Origin: Bacillus piscicola
Lineage (GTDB): Bacteria; Bacillota; Bacilli; Bacillales; Marinococcaceae
DNA: 64,000 nucleotides
Direction: 5' to 3'
Assembly: GCF_022458745.1 (NCBI RefSeq)
Contig: NZ_JAJJJF010000005.1
Coordinates: forward strand, 62,001-126,000
The notes beneath the pieces are model-generated. The model saw only the letters and a program-made list of their open reading frames with translations, had not been told where the DNA came from and made no database searches. Every line of letters starts with the position of its first letter. Within the stretch, counting starts at the first letter, position 1. Position numbers and translations under genes: made by a program. Shown here piece by piece: positions 57,714 through 64,000 of the stretch.

Positions 57714-60044
57714 TTGAAAAATAATGAATTGTTATGTGCAGCCGGTGTAGTAGCAGCCATGACACTTTCATTTAGCGGCTTCTCGAAGGGCATTGTCATG
57801 TTTTCTATCTTCCTGATATTACTTAGTATTCTGTTATTGAACCGGAAAGCATTTCTAATTTTAATCGGTTTAGGAGTATTGTTTTTTCTGCGTACGGAGT
57901 GGGTTACCTACCATACTGACACCCAGCTGACCGGTAATGAATCAGTATTGTCAGGAGTCATCACAGAGGGTCCCTACCGAGACGGAGACCGTGCTCAACT
58001 GCAGATCACCTTGCCAAAAAAAGAGCGCCTGCTCGTCAATCTTTCGCTATCTCGTGAATCAGATATACGTACGTTACATTCTTTATCTCCAGGAACTGTC
58101 TGCTCCATCCGTGGTACCCTTACTTCCCCTTCTTCCGCTTCGAATTTCTATTCTTTTGATTATTCCCACTACTTACGAACCCAGTCGATATTTTGGACGT
58201 ATGACGTTGCCTCTTTAGACGAAATGAGCTGTATAAAGAAAAGCAACTTCACTATTTATACGATCAAAAAATGGCGCCACTTTGGGCTACAGTATCTAGA
58301 TCAGCATTTTCCGGAACCTTTTAAAGGATTAGCAGCTGCCCTTATTTTTGGGGAACGACATTTTCTGCATCCTGATATTGAAAAGATGTACCAAAAATTA
58401 GGACTCATTCATGTCTTAGCTGTTTCTGGTATGCATGTGGCTATTATTTCTGGTGTGCTGTTTTATAGTTTGCTGCGAATCGGCGTAATTCGGGAACATG
58501 CAGAAACTGTTTTACTGTTCTTGCTTCCGTTGTATGCTGTGGCTGCCGGAGGGGCCCCTTCTGTTATCCGTGCAGTATCATTAGTCATGACATTTCTCGT
58601 TCTGCAGAAAATGCGTTTGGATATCAATCCGTTTAAGTGGCTGGTGTCTGTTGCGCTAATCCTTCTCTTTCTTAACCCCTACTATCTCTTTCATATCGGC
58701 TTTCAATTATCATTTCTAATTAGTGGAAGTCTGTTATTATCCTGGCCGATCTTTAATCAACTCCCTACAAAATATGCACCAGTTATGGTCACTTTTGTAA
58801 GTCAGGTGGCAGCCTTCCCTGTACTCCTTTTCCATTTTCGTGAATTTTCCTTTCTTAGTTTCGGGTTAAACTTGCTAATTGTTCCGTTTATATCACTTTT
58901 CGTGCTTCCCTCCGCTTTTTTCCTTTTTGGACTCTCCTTTCTTCCCATGAGAATCAGTCAGGTTGCGATTCCATTTATTAATGGCTTTTTAGAACTTGTT
59001 CACCGTTTGTTGAAGAGTGCCTATCATTGGAATGGATTACAGCTTATATTTGGAAAACCGTCTTTGATAGTCGTTTGCATGCTATTTTTATGCATCTTTT
59101 GGTTATTTTATCGTGTTGAACATTACGGCCTCAGCAAAAAAATCATTATTCCTATCGTTTTAGCGACATGTATCTGTGTTTTTCACATCGTCTTTCCGTA
59201 CTTTCGCGCCGTTGGATACGTAACAATATTAGATGTAGGTCAAGGAGACAGCATATTAATTGAATTACCATTTCGTAGGGCGGTTTACTTGATTGACGGC
59301 GGTGGTACTGTACTTTTTCCGAAAGAGAAGTGGGCAGAACGCCGTAATGTATATGATCCCGGTGCGAATACGGTCGTACCGTTTCTAAAGGCAAAAGGGA
59401 TACGGACAATTGATAAGTTGATCGTCAGTCACGGTCATAAGGACCATTATGGGGGTCTTCCTGCGGTCTTGGAAGAAATAGAAGTGAAAGAGATGGTGTA
59501 TGCAAAGGGGAACGAATTTGAGCCAGAAGAGCTTCGTTTTTTGTACTCTGTAAGGAAGCAAAATCTACCAATTGCATGGGTGGAAGACGGTGATTTTTGG
59601 GAAAGTGGTAAAGCTGTATTCCGGGTGTTGTGGCCGGAAGGGGGTGTGAAGTCGGGCAACAATCGTTCCATCGTACTGTGGGCTCATTTTGGAGGCAGCA
59701 GCTGGTTATTTACAGGAGATCTTGAAGAAGAAGGGGAGCGGGCTATTTTGCATAGATATCCGATGCTCCAAGCAGATCTGTTGAAGGTTGGCCACCACGG
59801 AAGCCGTACGTCATCAACCGAGCCCTTCATTCAGCAAGTGAATCCTGTAGCCGCGTTTATTTCTGCGGGACGCTGCAGTCGTTTTGGTCACCCTCATGTA
59901 GAAACGTTGGAGACATTGGCTAATCAGAAATCAAAAGTTTTCCGCACAGACTTGCAAGGAGCAATTCAAATTACTTTTAGTGACAGCCAAGTGCTCAACG
60001 TGGAATCATATCTGTCTCCCCCAGCACGTTATGAATGCCCTTAA
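57714..60044 (+). CDS. comEC: ComEC, DNA uptake channel/nuclease protein
   Basis: 776 residues, equal to B. subtilis ComEC. An N-terminal membrane part includes an OB-fold, the Competence domain with FGERHFLHPDIEKMYQKLGLIHVLAVSGMHVAIISG (about 220-255), several helices, and a C-terminal metallo-beta-lactamase domain with LDVGQGDSILIELP, VSHGHKDHYGGLPAVL and LFTGDLEEEGE. It translocates single-stranded DNA and may degrade the other strand. A longer frame begins at ATG 57645, but the metY terminator lies within it and GGGGTGA 7 nt before TTG 57714 fits. Confidence 0.92.
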   Translation: MKNNELLCAAGVVAAMTLSFSGFSKGIVMFSIFLILLSILLLNRKAFLILIGLGVLFFLRTEWVTYHTDTQLTGNESVLSGVITEGPYRDGDRAQLQITLPKKERLLVNLSLSRESDIRTLHSLSPGTVCSIRGTLTSPSSASNFYSFDYSHYLRTQSIFWTYDVASLDEMSCIKKSNFTIYTIKKWRHFGLQYLDQHFPEPFKGLAAALIFGERHFLHPDIEKMYQKLGLIHVLAVSGMHVAIISGVLFYSLLRIGVIREHAETVLLFLLPLYAVAAGGAPSVIRAVSLVMTFLVLQKMRLDINPFKWLVSVALILLFLNPYYLFHIGFQLSFLISGSLLLSWPIFNQLPTKYAPVMVTFVSQVAAFPVLLFHFREFSFLSFGLNLLIVPFISLFVLPSAFFLFGLSFLPMRISQVAIPFINGFLELVHRLLKSAYHWNGLQLIFGKPSLIVVCMLFLCIFWLFYRVEHYGLSKKIIIPIVLATCICVFHIVFPYFRAVGYVTILDVGQGDSILIELPFRRAVYLIDGGGTVLFPKEKWAERRNVYDPGANTVVPFLKAKGIRTIDKLIVSHGHKDHYGGLPAVLEEIEVKEMVYAKGNEFEPEELRFLYSVRKQNLPIAWVEDGDFWESGKAVFRVLWPEGGVKSGNNRSIVLWAHFGGSSWLFTGDLEEEGERAILHRYPMLQADLLKVGHHGSRTSSTEPFIQQVNPVAAFISAGRCSRFGHPHVETLETLANQKSKVFRTDLQGAIQITFSDSQVLNVESYLSPPARYECP

Positions 60045-60050
60045 AAATAA

Positions 60051-60086
60051 AAAAACCTTGTTATGCTCAGTGCAACAAGGTTTTTT
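60051..60086. terminator. Bidirectional terminator between comEC and yqzM
   Basis: AAAAACCTTGTT (60051-60062) / AACAAGGTTTTTT (60074-60086). Confidence 0.9.
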
Positions 60087-60098
60087 CGTGGTAATTAA

Positions 60099-60251
60099 TT
60101 AAGAAAACTTACCGGCAACATCTACAACCGTAGCAATCACGAAAATTAATGTAAAGAAAACAAATGAGGCAACAAATGCTACAACGGCATCGTTAAAATC
60201 ATTTCTCTTACATTGGACGTCCTTTTCAAACGGATTCTCGAACTCATTCAC
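60099..60251 (-). CDS. yqzM: YqzM family small membrane protein
   Basis: 50 residues from GTG 60251: NEFENPFEKDVQCKRNDFNDAVV then one membrane helix (about 23-43, FVASFVFFTLIFVIATVV). This matches YqzM of B. subtilis, between comEC and holA. The frame opens at 60314, but GAGGAGGGAAGAGCT precedes the GTG. Function unknown; the family is found in Bacillaceae. Confidence 0.85.
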   Translation of the reverse strand: MNEFENPFEKDVQCKRNDFNDAVVAFVASFVFFTLIFVIATVVDVAGKFS

Positions 60252-60440
60252 AGCTCTTCCCTCCTCGCTGTAAGCATCCCTTTTAGTATAAGACAAGTTT
60301 TTTAAAAAATCCACTTTCCCTAAAAAAATGTCCAGAAATGACTGTAAGAAGACAGGGAAAAACAGCCAGCCATATTGTCAAGAGTTGTCACCTATAAGGA
60401 TTACCTACATAGGATAACATAAAAGAGAGAAGCCAAACAC

Positions 60441-60530
60441 CGTTAGTGAAAAGGGTTCCTAGGCCTTTTTATTAACGTTTATTATAAATGGAAAGCACCT
60501 TTATAACGGTGCTTTCCTTTTCTCTTTTGC
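60441..60530 (+). other. Structured region: two hairpins, second with T-run, before holA
   Basis: Hairpin 1: CGTTAGTGAAAAGG (60441-60454) with CCTTTTTATTAACG (60464-60477), two G-U pairs. Hairpin 2: GGAAAGCACC (60490-60499) with GGTGCTTTCC (60508-60517), then TTTTCTCTTTT, a terminator. No gene lies in the 357 nt between yqzM and holA. This may be the end of a small RNA or an attenuator; a promoter is not clear. Confidence 0.55.
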
Positions 60531-60608
60531 CCTTTCAGGATTGCAAAAAGGAAAGCTGTTCGCTACGATGAAGATGAATAAAAAAATTACAGGTCGGAGT
60601 GCCACATT

Positions 60609-61634
60609 ATGAATTATTTAGAGCTTGCAAGGAAGATTCAGCAGAAAACCATTGATCCGTTATATTTGCTGTATGGTCCGGAAGATTTTTTCATTAAAGA
60701 TATTACGGAAAAAATCGTTTCGGCAGCTTTACCTCCTGAAGAACTCGATTTTAATTATTCCATTTTTGATATGAAAGAGACACCAGTTGAAGTTGCGGTA
60801 GCAGAGGGAGAGACTCTTCCGTTTTTTGGGGAAAAAAGGGTAGTCCTTGTAAAGAACTGTTATTTTTTGACGGCAGTCAAGCAAAAGAATGACATTGAGC
60901 ATAATCTGCCTCTTTTTGAAAGATATATAGCCAACCCTTTTCAAGAGACCGTGATGATCGTTACAGTTCCCCATGAAAAATTAGATGAACGTAAAAAAAT
61001 AGTAAAGGCATTAAAAAAACATGGCACGGTTTTAGAAGCTTTTCCTTTCAATGGCAGGGATATGCAAGAATGGCTGGCTGCGTTTTATGCGGAGAGGCAA
61101 TTGCATATCACGGTTGACGCAAAGGAAAGGCTTATGCAGTTAGCGGGACAGGATATGAACAGGCTCATATCTGAGAGCGAGAAATTGTCTTTGTATGCAG
61201 GAGAAGAAAGGGAAATTACAGCAGGTATGGTAAATGAACTTGTTCCGAGGAATTTAGAGAATAACATTTTTGACTTGGTTGATCATGTAGTGCGCGGCCG
61301 TGCGGAGCAAGCTTTTCGCGTGTATTATGACTTGTTGAAACAAAATGAGGAGCCGGTCAAAATTTTAACTTTATTAGCAAGGCAGTTTCGGATGATTCTC
61401 CACGTTACCCAATTGAAGCGAAAAGGATATTCTCGGCAGAAAATAGCGGCCCAGCTAAAAGTGCATCCTTATGCAGTGAAAATAGCTGAAGCCCAGTCCC
61501 CTTTATTTACCGAACAAAAGCTGAAGGAGATCTTAATAGAACTGGCTGATGCCGATTATGAAATCAAAACCGGTAAAATGGCAAAATCACTGCGCCTTGA
61601 AATGAGCATTTCGCGCTTCATGCATGTTACATAA
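60609..61634 (+). CDS. holA: HolA, DNA polymerase III delta subunit (YqeN)
   Basis: 341 residues. Clamp loader subunit that opens the beta clamp. Conserved: YLLYGPEDFFIKDITEKI near the N-terminus, PFFGEKRVVLVKN, and FNGRDMQEWL; the C-terminal collar part holds EEPVKILTLLARQFRMIL (about 252) and LIELADADYEIKTGKM. Start ATG after GGTCGGAGTG. It is followed by a strong bidirectional terminator before rpsT. Confidence 0.94.
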   Translation: MNYLELARKIQQKTIDPLYLLYGPEDFFIKDITEKIVSAALPPEELDFNYSIFDMKETPVEVAVAEGETLPFFGEKRVVLVKNCYFLTAVKQKNDIEHNLPLFERYIANPFQETVMIVTVPHEKLDERKKIVKALKKHGTVLEAFPFNGRDMQEWLAAFYAERQLHITVDAKERLMQLAGQDMNRLISESEKLSLYAGEEREITAGMVNELVPRNLENNIFDLVDHVVRGRAEQAFRVYYDLLKQNEEPVKILTLLARQFRMILHVTQLKRKGYSRQKIAAQLKVHPYAVKIAEAQSPLFTEQKLKEILIELADADYEIKTGKMAKSLRLEMSISRFMHVT

Positions 61635-61639
61635 TAAAA

Positions 61640-61668
61640 AACGACTCGGCGGGAGTCGTTTTTTTATT
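61640..61668. terminator. Bidirectional terminator between holA and rpsT
   Basis: AAAACGACTC, 4-nt loop, GAGTCGTTTT with flanking A and T runs (about 61641-61666). Confidence 0.9.
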
Positions 61669-61933
61669 ATTGCGCGATTTCGTTTAAGCGTTGTTGCATT
61701 TTAGATATATGGCGAGCTGCATTGTTTTTATGAATCATGTTTTTGCCAGCTGCCTTATCAAGTTTCTTCTCCGCAAGGATAAAAAGCTGTTTTGCTTCTT
61801 CCACATTGCTGCTGTCTGCCTTTTTGTAAAACTCCTTGATAGCGGAACGCATAGATGTCTTGAACGCTTGTTGTTTAACGCGCTTCGTCTCATTTGTAAG
61901 TACACGCTTTTTTGCAGATTTAATATTAGCCAC
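61667..61933 (-). CDS. rpsT: Ribosomal protein S20
   Basis: 88 residues, basic helical 30S protein: VANIKSAKKRVLTNETKRVKQQAFKTSMR, ending HKNNAARHISKMQQRLNEI. GTG start 61933 after AAGGAGGTGACCGAT; the frame opens at 61978 but this ribosome site decides it. It binds 16S rRNA early in assembly. Order holA-rpsT-gpr matches B. subtilis. Transcribed divergently from gpr. Confidence 0.97.
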   Translation of the reverse strand: MANIKSAKKRVLTNETKRVKQQAFKTSMRSAIKEFYKKADSSNVEEAKQLFILAEKKLDKAAGKNMIHKNNAARHISKMQQRLNEIAQ

Positions 61934-62087
61934 ATCGGTCACCTCCTTCAATCCGTCCATGTAAACGAATTGGATCACAAGAGGATTCTATCAAAAAACA
62001 GGAAGTTGCGCAACAGGAGAATAAAACGTAAAAGATTTCTCATAATAAGATTAAAAGCGAGTTTCTTTAGAGAAAGCAGGTGCTGCT

Positions 62088-63203
62088 ATGAAGGAAAATC
62101 TTGACCTTTCCGCGTTTGCTGTTAGAACGGATTTAGCCATTGAAGAAAAAGAGCTTCTTGATGAGAAAGAGACGGAATCAACCCAGAGAAGCGAAGGTAG
62201 AAAGGGAATTATTGTTCAAGAAAAAGAAGCAGATGGTGTCAAGATAACAAAAGTAAAGATAGATAAAAATGGGGCAGAAAAGACTGGTAAAAAACCAGGA
62301 GAGTATATTACTTTTGAGGCACAGGGAATAAGAAGGCAGGACACAGAGCTCCAACAAGTGGTAGAAAAAGTTTTTGCTTCCGAGTTTGCCGCTTTTTTGA
62401 AACAAATCGGGATAGGGGAACAAGCATCTTGTTTAATTACGGGGCTTGGCAACTGGAATGTGACCCCGGATGCACTCGGGCCGATGGTTGTTGATAAATT
62501 GGTTATTACAAGACATTTATTCGAAGAAGCACCGGAACAAGTAGATAAAGGATTTCGTCCGGTAAGTGCTTTTTCTCCCGGGGTTATGGGGATGACGGGT
62601 TTTGAAACAGGGGATACAATCTCTGCTGTAGTCGATAAAACAAAGCCTGATTTTGTCATTGCAATTGATGCGCTCGCGTCAAGGTCAGTAGAGAGGGTCA
62701 ACACTACGATTCAAATATCCAATACTGGGATTCATCCTGGTTCGGGTGTAGGCAATAAACGTAAAGAATTAAGTGAAGAAACGTTGGGAGTTCCTGTTAT
62801 TGCCATCGGGATTCCGACTGTAGTAGACGCTGTTTCTATTACGAGTGATACGATTGACTTTATATTAAAACATCTGGGCAAAGAAATGAAGACGAAAGAT
62901 TCTGCTAGAAAGGCCCTAACTCCTGCTGGTATGGTGTTTGGTGAGAAAACGAAACTAACGGAAGAAGACCTGCCTGTGAAAGAACAACGCAAAGCAATGC
63001 TCGGTATGGTCGGGGAACTTGAAGAATATGATAAAAGGCAACTCATAAAAGAGGTACTTGCTCCAATGGGGCACAATTTAATGGTCACTCCAAAGGAAGT
63101 AGATGTTTTTATGAGCGACATGGCAAATGTCATTGCAGAAGGACTAAATGCAGCCCTCCATGACAGTATATCTCAGCACAGTACCGGCACTTATACGAAA
63201 TAA
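62088..63203 (+). CDS. gpr: GPR, spore germination endopeptidase
   Basis: 371 residues, atypical aspartic protease (A25) that degrades small acid-soluble proteins at germination. The proenzyme cleavage region [13 protein letters not shown] near residue 10-22 resembles the SASP cut site. The conserved catalytic region includes [62 protein letters not shown] (about 185-246). Expected forespore (sigma-G/F) control is not visible as a clear promoter. A terminator follows. Confidence 0.96.
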   Translation: MKENLDLSAFAVRTDLAIEEKELLDEKETESTQRSEGRKGIIVQEKEADGVKITKVKIDKNGAEKTGKKPGEYITFEAQGIRRQDTELQQVVEKVFASEFAAFLKQIGIGEQASCLITGLGNWNVTPDALGPMVVDKLVITRHLFEEAPEQVDKGFRPVSAFSPGVMGMTGFETGDTISAVVDKTKPDFVIAIDALASRSVERVNTTIQISNTGIHPGSGVGNKRKELSEETLGVPVIAIGIPTVVDAVSITSDTIDFILKHLGKEMKTKDSARKALTPAGMVFGEKTKLTEEDLPVKEQRKAMLGMVGELEEYDKRQLIKEVLAPMGHNLMVTPKEVDVFMSDMANVIAEGLNAALHDSISQHSTGTYTK

Positions 63204-63236
63204 AACAGCTTGGTGTAAAAACCGAGCTGTTTTTTC
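63203..63236 (+). terminator. Rho-independent terminator after gpr
   Basis: AAACAGCTTGGT, loop GTAAAA, ACCGAGCTGTTTTTT (about 63204-63235). Confidence 0.88.
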
Positions 63237-63298
63237 TTTTCCTCAGTTCTAATCTATTAGTTTTTTCTCATAGAGTAGAGAGTGAGGAGGAGGAAAAG

Positions 63299-64000
63299 AT
63301 GCCACACAAAAAAAGAAAACAAATGTCAGGACAAAAGCGGACAAGCTTGAAGAAAATCATCCTAGCCGGTTTAACCGGGTATTTATTTATTATGTTTTTT
63401 ATAACTGTTATAACGTCTGTCCAGCAAGATCATTATTTTTCCTCCAGACAGCTGCATTCGTGGAGTACGAACGTACAGAAGGAATTGCTGGCTGCTTTTT
63501 TCACTTATGAAAACAGGTATTTTCAAACTTCGGTGGAGGTTCCCAAACCGAATATATCCAGTATGTTGTTTGAATTTGTTACAAGGTTTAATGTTCAGGA
63601 TCCGCGTACGCTGTTCCGCAGTGAGCTCCCGGGATTTGCGACATTTGACGGCCGAATTATCGTTGCCGGAGACGGCACGGACTTTACCACGATGCCGATT
63701 GAATCAGCTCCCCCTTTAGAGGTACTGCTAGAGGAAAGGAAAGCGACGACAAAACGGTTGGAAATCGCAGACGACGATAAAAGTGAAGGGGAAACATCCA
63801 CAGATGGTGCGGTAGCCCACATCATTTCCACGCACAGTCGTGAATCTTACCTGCCAGAGCTGGAATCAACAGATGTAGCTTTTCATCCAGATGTGAATGT
63901 CACATTAGTGGGCGACCGGTTAGGAAAGAAATTAAAGGAATACGGAATTGGTACAGATGTTGATAAAACAGACATTGAGAAAAAATTGCACGAAGCCGGA
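63299..64000 (+). CDS. spoIIP: SpoIIP, stage II sporulation amidase/endopeptidase (3' end outside window)
   Basis: First 234 residues of SpoIIP. A basic N-terminus and one membrane helix (about 17-37, IILAGLTGYLFIMFFITVI), then the conserved DPRTLFRSELPGFATFDGRIIVAGDGTDFTTMPIESAPP (about 101-140), and the start of the amidase domain AHIISTHSRESYLPEL (His at about 181, zinc-ligand position) and NVTLVGDRLGKKL. With SpoIID and SpoIIM it thins septal peptidoglycan for engulfment. The frame is open to the window end. ATG after GGAGGAGGAAAAG. Confidence 0.96.
   Translation, partial: MPHKKRKQMSGQKRTSLKKIILAGLTGYLFIMFFITVITSVQQDHYFSSRQLHSWSTNVQKELLAAFFTYENRYFQTSVEVPKPNISSMLFEFVTRFNVQDPRTLFRSELPGFATFDGRIIVAGDGTDFTTMPIESAPPLEVLLEERKATTKRLEIADDDKSEGETSTDGAVAHIISTHSRESYLPELESTDVAFHPDVNVTLVGDRLGKKLKEYGIGTDVDKTDIEKKLHEAG

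Overview
This window is chromosomal DNA of a spore-forming, naturally transformable member of the Bacillaceae (Firmicutes). The evidence is the gene content and the order. It follows the Bacillus subtilis arrangement queA-tgt-yajC-yrzE-yrbG-spoVB-comN-secDF-...-recJ-apt-relA-dtd-hisS-aspS-6S RNA-rarA-cymR-yrvO-mnmA-yrrB-recD2-yrrI-alaS-yrzL-yrrK-yrzB-mltG-trmR-greA-yrrS-mtnN, and later sda-yqeG-yqeH-aroE-yqeI-nadD-yqeK-rsfS-yqeM-comER-comEA-comEC-yqzM-holA-rpsT-gpr-spoIIP. Spore genes (spoVB, sigK, gpr, spoIIP, an rsfA-like gene), many acidic proteins and a seven-gene Mrp Na+/H+ antiporter operon fit a halophilic or alkaliphilic Bacillaceae. I cannot name the genus from the sequence alone.

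Layout. 1-5425: tRNA queuosine genes, YajC, membrane proteins, the SpoVB flippase and ComN. 5567-9191: separate secD and secF (fused in B. subtilis), a cation efflux protein and a LapA-like protein. 9242-14926: recJ, apt, relA, dtd. 14933-18324: a histidine T-box leader and hisS-aspS. 18356-20996: a small unknown gene, 6S RNA, an RsfA-like regulator and rarA. 21137-25205: a YczE-like membrane protein, cymR, cysteine desulfurase, mnmA and a TPR protein. 25222-28940: recD2, a zinc-ribbon miniprotein and an AI-2E family protein. 28918-31436 (minus): proline-to-glutamate catabolism (putB, rocA). 31544-35601: an alanine T-box, alaS, ireB, ruvX, yrzB. 35750-39668: mltG, trmR, greA, yrrS, mtnN. 39779-42303: NUDIX, two small proteins, uninterrupted sigK, hup. 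42499-48242 (minus): mrpABCDEFG. 48445-54299: a small membrane protein, sda with DnaA boxes, and the yqeG-yqeM ribosome-assembly/NAD/shikimate cluster. 54332-60044: the competence genes comER, comEA and comEC, with a metY gene where comEB usually lies. 60099-64000: yqzM, a structured intergenic region, holA, rpsT, gpr and the start of spoIIP.

I found no prophage, CRISPR array, tRNA or rRNA, and no complete insertion sequence. The accessory signals are non-coding. There are two copies of a GC-rich dispersed repeat (about 3265 and 55996), an AT-rich palindromic repeat family (38134, and flanking the second GC-rich copy at 55905-56239), and a small element with IS-like inverted ends (39672-39779). 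I saw no clear undescribed multi-gene system. The most unusual gene-level signal is yqeI/yhbY at 51680, whose only sensible start codon is ATT.
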